A DNA stretch of 64,000 nucleotides from Flavobacterium johnsoniae (GTDB lineage Bacteria; Bacteroidota; Bacteroidia; Flavobacteriales; Flavobacteriaceae). Below, piece after piece: positions 8,963 to 17,246 of the stretch. The DNA is taken from NCBI RefSeq assembly GCF_001879205.1, contig NZ_MLFK01000011.1, forward strand, positions 124,001 to 188,000, in the 5' to 3' direction. Made by a program: the position numbers and the translations under genes. Within the stretch, counting starts at the first letter, position 1. Each line of letters begins with the position of its first letter. Below the pieces are notes generated by a model. The model was not told where the DNA came from, did not search any database, and worked only from the letters and a program-made list of their open reading frames with translations.

Positions 8963-9185
8963 CTACTTCTTCTTCTCCATTAAGTTTTACGTGCAGCTGA
9001 TTCAATAAAACCTGGTATCTGCTTATTTCTCTAACTTCTTCATCTTCTTCAGCAAAATCAATCATTTCGTCTAATACTTCACTTACATCTAATAGTTTGT
9101 TATTTGCTTCTCTGGAATCTCCTGCTGCGATTAAATCAATGATTTCCTGAACGCTCGCTTTTAAGGTTTCGAATTTATTACTCAT
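8949..9185 (-). CDS. Small acidic conserved hypothetical protein
   Basis: This 78-residue, Glu/Asp-rich, probably all-helical protein has no Cys and ends in the acidic tail NGEEEVDGDA. No catalytic motif is visible and I do not recognise a named family. The overlap with ychJ and the clean ATG start directly after an intergenic repeat make it a likely real gene. It may be a small partner or regulatory protein, but nothing in the sequence shows this. Confidence 0.7.
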   Translation of the reverse strand: MSNKFETLKASVQEIIDLIAAGDSREANNKLLDVSEVLDEMIDFAEEDEEVREISRYQVLLNQLHVKLNGEEEVDGDA

Positions 9186-9205
9186 AATCTATTTTTTATT
9201 TTTTT

Positions 9206-9290
9206 GTTTCAGGTTTCAGGTTTCAAGTTTCAAGTTTCAAGTTTCAAGTTACAACAGAACGTGAAACCTGAAACTTGAAACCTGAAACTA
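9206..9290. repeat. Inverted heptad array of GTTTCA(A/G)
   Basis: Six tandem 7-bp units of GTTTCAG or GTTTCAA occupy 9206-9247. After a short spacer, 9261-9289 holds the reverse-complement units (GAAACCTGAAACTTGAAAC). The two arms can form a long hairpin in RNA or cruciform DNA. A second, four-unit array lies at 10323-10350. Confidence 0.85.
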
Positions 9291-9294
9291 TTTT

Positions 9295-9435
9295 CTACTC
9301 TTTATTTTCGTTGAATTTTTTCACAATTTCTTTCAGCTTCTCTTTGCGCGAAACTTCGGCTTGTTTTTTCTTAGCCTGGGCTTTGTGCAATTTGTCATTG
9401 TGTATTTTGATGTTCTTTTCGTTATTGCGTCCCAT
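9295..9435 (-). CDS. 46-residue Lys-rich small protein
   Basis: An ATG at 9435 opens 46 codons ending at TAG 9295. The product begins MGRNNEKNIKIHNDKLHKAQ and is very rich in Lys, Glu and Asn, so it is basic and probably helical. Its ATG overlaps the stop codon of the upstream 182-residue gene by one base (TAATG), a typical translational-coupling arrangement, which supports it being a true gene. Function is unknown. Confidence 0.6.
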   Translation of the reverse strand: MGRNNEKNIKIHNDKLHKAQAKKKQAEVSRKEKLKEIVKKFNENKE

Positions 9436-9983
9436 TATATTTCTCTTTTAATTTCTTCTAAACTTTTTTCTGTAAAAATCAATTCGTTGATAATCTGCTT
9501 TCTTAAATCGGCAATATCATCATAATCAAAATATTTTGCCCAGGAAGTTAACTGCTGCAGATTTCTAATTTGTTTTAATCTTTTTGCAGTTTCAAAACTG
9601 GTTCTTAAAACCGCTTTTCCATCGTACTGCGGATTCTTTTTATGCTGATAATTGGCAAGGTTCTTTTCAAAATCGGCCTCTATATAATAGAGTTTTTCTT
9701 CGGCATTATCAGGATAAAACTCGTTCCAGGCTGCAAAACCAATTTTTGTTTTCGATTCGGTTTCAGGTTCGCGGGCAATCAGGCGCCATTTGCTGTTTGC
9801 TAATCTTCCCCAGTGATTCGAAACCCGGTACATTCCGGCTTCAGTATAATAATAGGTACTTCCTGCTTTGCTTTCAAACTGCTTTTTCAAACCTTCAATT
9901 TCATTTGGAAGCACTTCATTAAAAATACAAAATGTATTCTTGAAAGAATTAGGATGTGGCTTAAAATTTTTCTGCATGTGCAA
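9435..9983 (-). CDS. Conserved hypothetical protein (about 180 residues)
   Basis: The protein has no signal peptide, membrane segment or recognised catalytic motif. It is rich in aromatic residues (for example STYYYTEAGMYRVSNHWGRL and FAAWNEFYP) and ends in a helical, charged tail. The start could be either of two near Met codons (MHMQKNFK); the second, at 9977, gives 180 residues. It is coupled to the 46-residue gene downstream. I do not assign a function. Confidence 0.65.
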   Translation of the reverse strand: MHMQKNFKPHPNSFKNTFCIFNEVLPNEIEGLKKQFESKAGSTYYYTEAGMYRVSNHWGRLANSKWRLIAREPETESKTKIGFAAWNEFYPDNAEEKLYYIEADFEKNLANYQHKKNPQYDGKAVLRTSFETAKRLKQIRNLQQLTSWAKYFDYDDIADLRKQIINELIFTEKSLEEIKREI

Positions 9984-10029
9984 ATATACTCAGATTGCCG
10001 CGAACTCCCTAAAACAAACATAAATTGAT

Positions 10030-10037
10030 TAACTTTG
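10030..10037 (+). promoter_or_regulatory. -7 promoter element of the 83-residue protein gene
   Basis: TAACTTTG matches TAnnTTTG and lies 26 bases before the ATG at 10064. Confidence 0.45.
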
Positions 10038-10063
10038 CCTCATCAATTTAAAATAAAGAAAAC

Positions 10064-10315
10064 ATGTCTAAGGATTCACAAGAAAAAATGCCTCAAAAGG
10101 GAGTTTATACCGGCATTATCGAAAAAGATGAGAACAACAATTATTTCTGTGGTGAGTATCTTTTAGATTATAAAATTGCACATACTAACTTTACTATTGG
10201 AGACTGGGTTACTATTAAATCAGTAATCGAAAATCCAAGCGATATCAGCTACGATAAATATCCTAAGAAATCTAAAAACTTTGACAAGGCTAATCATAAG
10301 CCGGAGGATAAGTAG
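10064..10315 (+). CDS. Small conserved hypothetical protein
   Basis: The 83-residue soluble protein has a central beta-rich stretch (GVYTGIIEKDENNNYFCGEYLLDYKI) and FTIGDWVTIKSV, then a Lys-rich tail. The central part resembles a small barrel fold, but the family is not named with confidence. A good promoter element precedes it and it is divergent from the 182-residue gene. Function is unknown. Confidence 0.65.
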   Translation: MSKDSQEKMPQKGVYTGIIEKDENNNYFCGEYLLDYKIAHTNFTIGDWVTIKSVIENPSDISYDKYPKKSKNFDKANHKPEDK

Positions 10316-10588
10316 TTTTTTTGTTTCAGGTTTCAAGTTTCAAGTTTCAGGTTGAAATGAAAAAATCAACCGCAAAGCACGCAAGGTTTTATTTCATAGA
10401 ATGTGCTTATAAACGCAAAGTTCGCAAAGCTTTTATCAAGATAACTTTGCGAACTTTGTGTTTATAATGAATGGGAAACAAAAAAAGCTTTCATGGTTAT
10501 TTAGTCAGTGAAAATCTAACTTATAACATTTAACGTTTATCATTGTTGAATATTTTTTACATGAAAACTGAAAAGTTAAAAAAAAGTG
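10316..10588. repeat. Intergenic repeats: heptad array and large hairpin
   Basis: 10323-10350 contains four GTTTCA(A/G) heptads. 10411-10429 (AAACGCAAAGTTCGCAAAG) and 10445-10463 (CTTTGCGAACTTTGTGTTT) form a 19-bp stem with one G-T wobble and a 15-base loop. A related GCAAAGCACGCAAGG segment precedes the stem at about 10374-10387. No ORF of credible size is seen. Confidence 0.75.
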
Positions 10589-10596
10589 TACCTTTG
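10589..10596 (+). promoter_or_regulatory. -7 promoter element of the J-domain/KTSC gene
   Basis: TACCTTTG matches TAnnTTTG and lies about 70 bases before the ATG at 10666, implying a 5' leader of roughly 60 bases. Confidence 0.5.
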
Positions 10597-10665
10597 CAAA
10601 AAATTTGTCGTTTTGAAGTAAAAACACTCATTTCGAACTAATAGACAAGAAGTTACCTTTTATTT

Positions 10666-11106
10666 ATGAAAAAAATAGTTGAATACCGCAAGTTACTAAA
10701 TGTAGACAAAACTGCTGAGTTAAAAGATTTGAAAACCATTTATCGTAACGCGATGAAAGAAGCTCATCCTGATAAATTTCAAGGAGATGACGCTGGTTTA
10801 AAAGCAGCAGAAGAAAAAAGTAAAGCTATTATTGAAGCATATCATTTCTTGGTAAGTATTAATCCTGAAACAATTAAGGCTAATACACCAGAATACAACG
10901 AAACAATTGCTTCATCAACAATTACTGATTATAAATTTGTTGAAGGTCGTTTAATTATCGATTTTTCTAACGGAAGTGTTTACGAATACATTAGTGTTCC
11001 AAAAGCAACTTACGTGAAAATGGTAAACGCAGATTCTCCTGGAAGATTTGCAAAAAGACACATTTTAAACTCTTTTGTTTGGAGAAAAAAAACAAATCAG
11101 GAATAG
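10666..11106 (+). CDS. J-domain protein fused to a KTSC domain
   Basis: Residues 1-70 form a J-domain with the diagnostic HPDKF loop and flanking helices (YRNAMKEAHPDKF, then AIIEAYHFLVS). Residues 80-146 match the KTSC domain: VEGRLIIDFSNGSVYEYISV followed by PGRFAKRHI. The J-domain suggests stimulation of an Hsp70 (DnaK) ATPase. KTSC domains are of uncertain function and are often linked to nucleic-acid or stress proteins. The gene is monocistronic, with its own promoter and terminator. The combination is recognisable in Bacteroidota, but its client is unknown. Confidence 0.8.
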   Translation: MKKIVEYRKLLNVDKTAELKDLKTIYRNAMKEAHPDKFQGDDAGLKAAEEKSKAIIEAYHFLVSINPETIKANTPEYNETIASSTITDYKFVEGRLIIDFSNGSVYEYISVPKATYVKMVNADSPGRFAKRHILNSFVWRKKTNQE

Positions 11107-11125
11107 ATTTATTCAAAAAATATTT

Positions 11126-11157
11126 AAAAAGCACTCTTCTTACAGAGTGCTTTTTTT
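11126..11157 (+). terminator. Terminator after the J-domain/KTSC gene
   Basis: GCACTCT (11131-11137) pairs with AGAGTGC (11144-11150), followed by seven T residues. Confidence 0.85.
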
Positions 11158-11323
11158 ATGTCTTACTATTAAAAAAACTCTATATTAGCGCTCAAAACAA
11201 AATCAGAATAAGAGTTTTAAATCAAATTAACGCCTCAAAACCCTTGATTACAGGACATTTAGATCAAAAAAAACTATAACAAAATTTTAGGTTACAAAAT
11301 TCTTTATGTTTTATAATTTTAGA

Positions 11324-11331
11324 TACTTTTG
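11324..11331 (+). promoter_or_regulatory. -7 promoter element of the TlpA-type gene
   Basis: TACTTTTG matches TAnnTTTG and lies 34 bases before the ATG at 11366. Confidence 0.45.
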
Positions 11332-11365
11332 TTGCACAAATCAATTAACTAATTAATTTTTTATA

Positions 11366-12532
11366 ATGAAAAAAATACTTTTTTTACTTACAGCTTCTGT
11401 GGCTATCATTTCATGCAGCAAAGTTAAAGACGGCGAATACTTAATTACAGGTACTGCAAAAGGAATTGAAAACGGAAAAACAATCATTCTTCAAGGTCAG
11501 GACCCAACTACGAGAATGACAATCGCGCTTGATACAGTAAAAGTTGAAAACGGAAAATTTGAAATAAAAGGTAAAGTTACAGAACCTGCTTTCCATACAT
11601 TAATTATTCAAGGTGCAAACCAACCATTTCCTTTTATCTTAGAAACAGGAGAAATAAAAGTTGAAATTGACAAAGACAGTATCCACAAATCTAAAGTTTC
11701 TGGAACTTACAATAATGAGGAGTACACAAAATTCAATGAAGATCTTACAAAAACTCAAAAAAGCTTAATTGATTTTCAGAAAAAAAATACTCAAAAAATG
11801 CAGCAGGCTCAACAAGCTCAAGATACAGCAACTATCAATGGCTTGATGAAACAATACATGGAAATTCAAACAGAAGTACAAGCTAACAGCAAAAAGAAAT
11901 ATTTAGCTTATGCTGAAGGTCACCCAAAATCTTATATCTCTGTATTGATCTTACAAGGAATGATCAATGATCCAAGTACTGATATGAAAAAAGCAGAAAG
12001 TTTATACAACGCTTTAGACGAATCTGTAAAAAATACAACTCCTGGTAAAGAAATCAAATCTAAACTAGGTCAAGCAAAAATGCCTGCAGTTGGTGCATCA
12101 GCTCCTCCTGTTGGTGACGCTAAATGAAGAGCAGATTTTTCGGCTCCAAATCCGGAAGGAAAAGTAGTTTCGCTTAAAGAAAGTTTAGGTAAAGTAACTA
12201 TCGTTGATTTTTGGGCTTCATGGTGCGGACCATGCCGAAAAGAAAATCCAAACGTTGTAGCTATATATAAAGAGTTGCATTCAAAAGGACTAAATATAAT
12301 TGGTGTTTCTTTAGATAAAGAAAAAAGCAAGTGGACTGAAGCTATCGCAAAAGATGGTTTGACCTGGACACACGTTTCAAATCTAAAATTTTGGGATGAA
12401 CCAATTGCAAAACAATATAATGTAGAATCTATTCCTGCAACTTTTATTCTTGATGCATCAGGAAAAGTAGTTGCTCAAGACTTAAGAGGTCCGGAATTGA
12501 GAGCAAAAATATTAGAGCTTTTAGCTAAATAA
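11366..12532 (+). pseudogene. TlpA-like thiol-disulfide oxidoreductase lipoprotein, split by an in-frame TGA
   Basis: The whole span is one reading frame interrupted only by TGA at 12125-12127 (codon 254). The 5' part encodes a lipoprotein signal with lipobox-like AIISC, then a DUF4369-type beta domain and a helical linker. The 3' part continues in the same frame with a thioredoxin fold: DFWASWCGPC at codons 281-290, then the cis-Pro region NVESIPATFILD. The intact family has this order and about 370-390 residues, so this was one gene. No ATG, GTG or TTG lies in frame between the TGA and the CGPC codons; the first later ATG is 12275. Without readthrough the redox domain is therefore lost. A sequencing or assembly error is an alternative. 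Confidence 0.8.
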
Positions 12533-12551
12533 TGCCATTTACAGAATAAAT

Positions 12552-12580
12552 AAAAAAATCTCCCTAGTGGAGATTTTTTT
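12552..12580 (+). terminator. Terminator after the TlpA-type gene
   Basis: AAAAAAATCTCC (12552-12563) pairs with GGAGATTTTTTT (12569-12580). Its presence directly after the thioredoxin half supports the two halves being one transcription unit. Confidence 0.85.
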
Positions 12581-13011
12581 TGTTTTGTTCTATACCAATA
12601 ATTAGAAAATCATTTAAATGTAAATGCCGTTTTAATTTCAGGGTTAAAGCCTTTTACACTCCTCTGTAAAGAAAGAAATTCTATTTTATTATTGTTTTCA
12701 CGAGAACCCATAAAAAATGCGTTAGAAAAGGATTTACAGCTAATAAGGGTTTCTGCTTTTTTTATCGATTTACCAACAATGGAAAACAGATTTATTTCAT
12801 CCATTTTTATTCTTGCTTTATGAGGAAAATCAGTTGCTATGAACTTAAATCTTGAATTTGAAAAGCAAAAAAAAGACAATTAAGCACTAAGAATAATCTT
12901 ATATTATAAAATAAATTTAAAAAAAGTTCCAATTGGGCTTTTTTTATTTTATTCAATTCCAATGAATTAAAAAATAACTTTAAAATAACTTAAAATTAAG
13001 TTCATTTTTTA
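12581..13011. other. Gap without a convincing gene
   Basis: The stretch is AT-rich. A minus-strand frame of 89 codons (12610-12879) exists but begins at TTG, lacks any recognised motif and has no visible promoter. I do not call it a gene, although a decayed coding remnant is possible. Confidence 0.5.
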
Positions 13012-13042
13012 TTTGTAAACATGAAAAACGTTCCTATATTTG
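13012..13042 (+). promoter_or_regulatory. Promoter of tRNA-Tyr
   Basis: TTTG at 13012-13015 is followed after exactly 19 bases by TATATTTG at 13035-13042. This is the full Bacteroidota sigma-A consensus arrangement, about 40 bases before the mature tRNA start. Confidence 0.8.
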
Positions 13043-13082
13043 CAACCGCTTAGAACAACAAAGCGCAACAATACAAAGCTGA

Positions 13083-13163
<81 letters not shown>

Positions 13164-13231
13164 CGGAAAGGCTGAAAAGCCGGAAAACTCAAAGTTTTCA
13201 ATCTTTTCAAAAAGCCTTAAAAAATGTCTTA

Positions 13232-13266
13232 AAGCCAGTAAATCCGATGATTTACTGGCTTTTTTG
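13232..13266 (+). terminator. Terminator downstream of tRNA-Tyr
   Basis: AAGCCAGTAAATC (13232-13244) pairs with GATTTACTGGCTT (13249-13261), followed by a T-run. Sequences related to the flank containing this hairpin recur at 23.8 and 33.2 kb. Confidence 0.85.
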
Positions 13267-13311
13267 CTTTTAGAGCGTTTTGCATTCTTTTCAAAACTGC
13301 ACAAAATTAAA

Positions 13312-13329
13312 GGTGCAGAATCGGTGCAC
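13312..13329. repeat. GGTGCA-N5-GGTGCA motif, copy 1
   Basis: GGTGCAGAATCGGTGCAC is a direct repeat with an 11-bp period. Related copies lie at 14735, 23465, 23667, 23905 and (degenerate) 33299. All are near tRNA-tail scars or their flanks, so they may be binding sites of a recombination protein. The rest of the 13267-13598 gap shows no credible gene. Confidence 0.6.
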
Positions 13330-13598
13330 TTTCCAGTTTGGAGTTGATACCTTTCTTGCGACTAAAAGCTTAGGCAGTATCTATCGGAAGCAGTAAAAAA
13401 TGAAGGGTATATTGCCTAAAATTTCTGACTGGCAGCTAACTTTATAAGTGCTAATTTTCACAGGCATGAAAAATACTAAGAGAACCTTTACTTTAGGCTT
13501 CAAGATTCTGGCCGCCACCAAACACCGCTGTTCGCAAAAAGTATCGAGAACAAAGCGTTATTTGGAAAATATAATCTACCTTTTTAAAAAATTAGATT

Positions 13599-14573
13599 AT
13601 GAAAGCTATTACAATCTCAAAATTTGGAGGACCTGAAGTTTTGCTGGTAACCGAAGTTCCTGATTTAATTCCTTCCAAAAATGAAGTATTGATTCAGGTA
13701 AAAGCTTCTGGCCTTAACAGAAGTGATATTTTACAGCGTGAAGGAAAATATGCTGCTCCAGACAGTACTTCTAATGAAATCCCAGGTCTTGAAGTATCGG
13801 GTATTATTGTAGAATGCGGTCCCGAAGTTACCCGATGGAAAAAAGGCGATGCCGTTTGCGCCCTGCTTCCCGGAGGAGGTTATGCCGAATATGTTACTGT
13901 AGAAGAAGGACAGTGTTTACCCATTCCCAAAGGATTAAATTTTATAGAAGCCGCCAGTCTGCCTGAAACGGTTTTTACAGTCTGGTCTAATATTTTTGAA
14001 CGCGGAAAATTAAAACCAGACGAAACTTTGCTGGTTCACGGAGGCAGCAGCGGTATCGGAATTACAGCCATACAAATCGCCCATGCTTTTGGTTCAAAAG
14101 TTATAACTACTGCTGGCTCAGAAGAAAAAGTAAAATACTGCTATGAATTAGGCGCTACTCTTTGTATTAATTATAAAACAGAAGACTTTGAAGAAATTTT
14201 AAAAGGCAAAGGTGTAGATGTTATTCTTGATATGATAGCGGGAACCTATTTTCAAAAGAATCTGAATATTTTAAACGAAGATGGAAGACTTATTCACATT
14301 AATGCAGAAAATGGTAAAGATGTAGAACTTGATATCTGGCAGTTAATGGTAAAACGTATCACTATCACGGGTACTACGTTGCGCGCTAGAGATTACAAAT
14401 ACAAAAAAAGATTAGCAGAAGAAGTATGCAAAAATGTGTGGCCGTTAATTGAAAATGGAAAATTCAAGCCCGTTATTTACAAAACATTTTCGTATCGAGA
14501 TGTCGTGAGCGCCCATCAATGCATGGAAGAAGGCAGCCATATTGGTAAAATAATACTGGACTGGGATTCCTAA
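13599..14573 (+). CDS. NAD(P)H-quinone oxidoreductase, zinc-independent MDR family
   Basis: The 324-residue protein matches the PIG3/QOR branch of the medium-chain dehydrogenase/reductase superfamily. It has an N-terminal GroES-like domain (MKAITISKFGGPEVLLV, then GLNRSDILQREGKY) and a Rossmann domain with LLVHGGSSGIGITAIQIA. No structural or catalytic zinc ligand cluster is visible, as expected for quinone reductases. It probably reduces quinones or activated alkenes with NADPH in the cytosol. It stands alone just inside the presumed left end of the tRNA-Tyr island. Confidence 0.88.
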   Translation: MKAITISKFGGPEVLLVTEVPDLIPSKNEVLIQVKASGLNRSDILQREGKYAAPDSTSNEIPGLEVSGIIVECGPEVTRWKKGDAVCALLPGGGYAEYVTVEEGQCLPIPKGLNFIEAASLPETVFTVWSNIFERGKLKPDETLLVHGGSSGIGITAIQIAHAFGSKVITTAGSEEKVKYCYELGATLCINYKTEDFEEILKGKGVDVILDMIAGTYFQKNLNILNEDGRLIHINAENGKDVELDIWQLMVKRITITGTTLRARDYKYKKRLAEEVCKNVWPLIENGKFKPVIYKTFSYRDVVSAHQCMEEGSHIGKIILDWDS

Positions 14574-15012
14574 AAATTATTGCAAGCCCTGAAGTAAATT
14601 ACTTAAAAACGCTTCTTTCTCAAATTAAAATTCGAGAGATTATTTTTTTAATTGAGTCACGCCCTGCAGAATAAATGAATGTAAGGGCGTTAATTTTATT
14701 TTTATAAAAGCTTTAAATGAAGCAATTTTATTATTGTGGCAGAATCGTGGCACACTAGTATTTCCAAAATTACAAATACAGCAAAATCTATCAATCCCTA
14801 AATATGGCTCGAATTTGCAGCTCTGCTTCTGAAGAATCAATTAAAAAACTAACACAGCAGTTTATTAAAAGAAACTCCAAAAAGATTAAACTTCTATTAT
14901 ATTTTTGTTAATTTTAATAAATGAAATTCGTAATTATTTTTACCGATGTCCGGTTCCTTTAAAACAAATCAAAATTGGTTGTCTGGTATGTTCAAAAAAT
15001 ATATATAAATAA
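14574..15012. other. Gap containing integration-scar DNA
   Basis: It contains a GTGGCA-N5-GTGGCA copy at 14735-14753. A segment at about 14770-14825 (ending GCAGCTCTGC) is similar to 23952-23999 (ending TATAGCTCTGC). A minus-strand frame of 66 codons across this repeat is not supported as a gene. Confidence 0.6.
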
Positions 15013-15044
15013 CACCATACGATACATCTATGCATCGTATGGTG
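15013..15044 (-). terminator. Terminator after the condensation-domain acyltransferase
   Basis: CACCATACGAT (15013-15023) pairs with ATCGTATGGTG (15034-15044). On the minus strand it is followed by a T-rich run. It lies 38 bases past the gene end. Confidence 0.75.
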
Positions 15045-15082
15045 CTTCTTAAAAATTAAATCATCTTAGATTACCTGAAATA

Positions 15083-16297
15083 CTATTTGCAGGCTTCTGC
15101 TATAAGCATCTGCATTTCTTCTAATAAACCTGCAATAAGTGTGTCGCTGGTATTTGTGAGACAAAGATTACCGTTGGTACTAATCGCTCCAATAGTCTGC
15201 TCCAAACCCTTTCCTGAACGAACCATTGGACCATATACAGATTTAAGTTTGAGCTTTCCAAAATCAGTTTTATATTTCACCTTTACCAGATTAGTAACCA
15301 TTATTTGGTGATTGAATGCTTCTTTTAATATATCTACCATTTTTTGGATATCTGCACTGTTGAAAGTCAGAGTTCTGAAAAAACCAAGATAATTCTCTAC
15401 ATGTTCTTTTGTTTCTGTTCCATTTAGACCTGATTTTGCCAATCTGGCAATATCCCAGAAAGATTGCTTTTCTTCTGGCTCAAAATAAACGGGATGAGTC
15501 GTAATATTCAACCCGCAGTTGTCATCTAGTTGAAGTGCTTTTCGTGTGCAGATAGGAGAAATTAATTCAATTTTTTTGTCATCCCACTCTTGGCGAAGTT
15601 TTCTTCCTGCAATAACCACAGCAGCGCAAATTGCACCATGCACCGTTGTTTGCTCCAGTCTTGATCTTTCTATAAGCTGTGATGTATGCTCGCTTGAAAA
15701 CTTAATACTTTCAACTTTAGGAGAAACAGCGGCAGGTTTTTTAAATACATATTCTGAAGTTTCGTTATCTTCAACAGCAATATCCTTAGGAAGTCCAAGT
15801 GTTTCATCGTTAGATTTTTGCGGTGCTAATACCTGCGGAATCTGGCCTGTAACTGCCTCCAGTAAGTCCCTGAATAAATACATAAGTGAAGATCCATCGG
15901 CCAATGTATGATTGGCTGCTAAAATCAATACAGTATCTTCAGGTTTTTGTAATACAATCACTCTAAAAAGTGGTCCTTCTTCAGTATTGAATCGTAATTC
16001 TAATTCCTTTTCGACTGCTTGCTCCCATTTAAAACCGTTATCGATTTCTATGACCTTCAGTGGAATGACTAAGGAGTCAACATGTTCGATAAAAGGTCTT
16101 TTAAATTCATCGATCCTAATTCTTGCTGAAAGATTGGGATGTCTCTTCTGAACCTGATTAACGGCCAGTCTCCATGCATCAGCCGATTCTCTTCCTTCTA
16201 CTTCTGCTGCCAAAGCAAAGTCCTTAGAATCAATCTGATCCAACAGCCAGAATGTTTTTTCAAATGCACCCAATGTGCGGTTTTCATGTTTTGTCAT
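15083..16297 (-). CDS. PapA/alcohol acetyltransferase-like condensation-domain protein
   Basis: The 404-residue protein carries the acyltransferase signature HxxxDG as HTLADGSS at about residues 130-137. The overall two-lobe layout is that of condensation-type acyltransferases (PapA, wax ester/diacylglycerol or alcohol O-acetyltransferases). It lacks carrier or adenylation domains, so it is a free-standing acyltransferase. It would move an acyl group from CoA or a carrier to an alcohol; neither substrate is indicated. There is no signal peptide. It is surrounded by redox enzymes but has no evident operon partner. Confidence 0.78.
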   Translation of the reverse strand: MTKHENRTLGAFEKTFWLLDQIDSKDFALAAEVEGRESADAWRLAVNQVQKRHPNLSARIRIDEFKRPFIEHVDSLVIPLKVIEIDNGFKWEQAVEKELELRFNTEEGPLFRVIVLQKPEDTVLILAANHTLADGSSLMYLFRDLLEAVTGQIPQVLAPQKSNDETLGLPKDIAVEDNETSEYVFKKPAAVSPKVESIKFSSEHTSQLIERSRLEQTTVHGAICAAVVIAGRKLRQEWDDKKIELISPICTRKALQLDDNCGLNITTHPVYFEPEEKQSFWDIARLAKSGLNGTETKEHVENYLGFFRTLTFNSADIQKMVDILKEAFNHQIMVTNLVKVKYKTDFGKLKLKSVYGPMVRSGKGLEQTIGAISTNGNLCLTNTSDTLIAGLLEEMQMLIAEACK

Positions 16298-16748
16298 TTC
16301 TAATAGTTTTAAATTTTTACTGATTCTTTGAGAATGATTCTATATCTCGTGTGATTAATAATAATCAACATGACCGTTTTCATTCTCCGCAGCAAAATTC
16401 AGTAAAGACCGATTCTCTAAAAATGGATATAGTGCAGTTATTATTGTAGATTTTTCCCTTAATTAGATTTGGTGTGACAGAAGACAAAATCAGGCATCAT
16501 AAGTAAAGTGCAGAGCATTAGGAATTGTCAAACTACCAGCTCGGGATATTTGTAATTATTTTTAATGATAGAGGAATTGCAAATGCTGTGGTATGTAATA
16601 ATTGTACAAATAGACAGCACAGAAAATTTATGTATTAATAGAAGTATAGGAAAAGAGAAACGGAAATTTGTAGAGGAATTGGAAACAGAAAAATCTAATA
16701 AAAGAGTATAGATTTAGCTGAGCAAAATTAACTCAGACATTCTTAATT
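16298..16748. other. Gap with nothing recognised
   Basis: This is 451 bases of AT-rich sequence between the acyltransferase start and the HxlR gene end. I see no credible ORF, hairpin or repeat. It must hold the acyltransferase promoter, but no clear TAnnTTTG match stood out. Confidence 0.5.
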
Positions 16749-17123
16749 TTATTCCGTATCATTTGCTCCGGGAAATTTTTTAATAACTAAAGACTTCAGT
16801 CTCTCCTGATTCTGATCACCCCATTGGCCTAAAGCCCCAATAACAGGAATTAAGCTCTCGCCAAATTTAGTGAGACTGTATTCTACTTTTGGCGGCACTA
16901 CAGGATATATTTTCCTAACAACGAGCTCATGTTCTTCCAGTTCGTTCAACTGGATGTTCAGGACCCTGCGTGATGCATCGGGTATTTTACGCTGCAATTC
17001 ACTTGGTCTTTTATGGCCTTCATTAATGAACCAAAGCAGGCGTATTTTCCATTTACCATATAATACTTCCCCTATCAGGTCAAGTCCGCAGTTTAAGTTC
17101 GGTATTGTTTTTCTTTCATACAT
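16749..17123 (-). CDS. HxlR-family transcriptional regulator
   Basis: The 124-residue winged-helix protein has the HxlR core: LDLIGEVLYGKWKIRLLWFI, then RPSELQRKIPDASRRVLNIQ and LVVRKIYPVVPPKVEYSLT. The Cys in NCGLDLIG lies at the position where redox-sensing HxlR members have theirs. HxlR regulators commonly sense electrophiles or quinones and control a divergent enzyme gene. Here the divergent SDR gene starts 123 bases away and is the probable target. Confidence 0.88.
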   Translation of the reverse strand: MYERKTIPNLNCGLDLIGEVLYGKWKIRLLWFINEGHKRPSELQRKIPDASRRVLNIQLNELEEHELVVRKIYPVVPPKVEYSLTKFGESLIPVIGALGQWGDQNQERLKSLVIKKFPGANDTE

Positions 17124-17174
17124 ATTGTAAAAGTACTAGTATGTTACGATTTGTGCAATAGGGGAAAAATTTAT

Positions 17175-17202
17175 CCCTATATGAATCGTAATTCCGTACT
17201 TG
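17175..17202 (+). repeat. 28-bp promoter-region repeat, copy 1
   Basis: The segment ends with the exact 18-mer ATCGTAATTCCGTACTTG, also found at 20330-20347; the whole 28 bp match at about 25 positions. It lies 45 bases before the SDR start. Confidence 0.75.
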
Positions 17203-17246
17203 TGAGAAAGTTGCATACTTCTGAAATTTGTACAAAAGAAATCATC

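Noticed and set aside
9206..9290. CRISPR-like repeat array
   Set aside because: The units are 7 bp with no spacers between them.
12125..12127. Selenocysteine at the in-frame TGA of the TlpA-type gene
   Set aside because: The TGA is not at the redox CxxC site, which is intact downstream as CGPC, and no obvious SECIS-like hairpin follows it.
12610..12879. 89-codon minus-strand ORF
   Set aside because: TTG start, no recognised motif, no promoter or operon context.
13448..13636. 62-codon ORF overlapping the quinone oxidoreductase start
   Set aside because: It overlaps the well-supported MKAITISKFGG start in another frame and has no family resemblance.
14640..14840. 66-codon minus-strand ORF
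   Set aside because: It lies across the GTGGCA repeat and scar DNA; the related copy at 23.9 kb does not keep the frame.
17151..17246. Longer N-terminus for the SDR
   Set aside because: It would place the shared 28-bp promoter element inside the coding sequence; MKQIVDYQNELSGK fits a normal SDR start.
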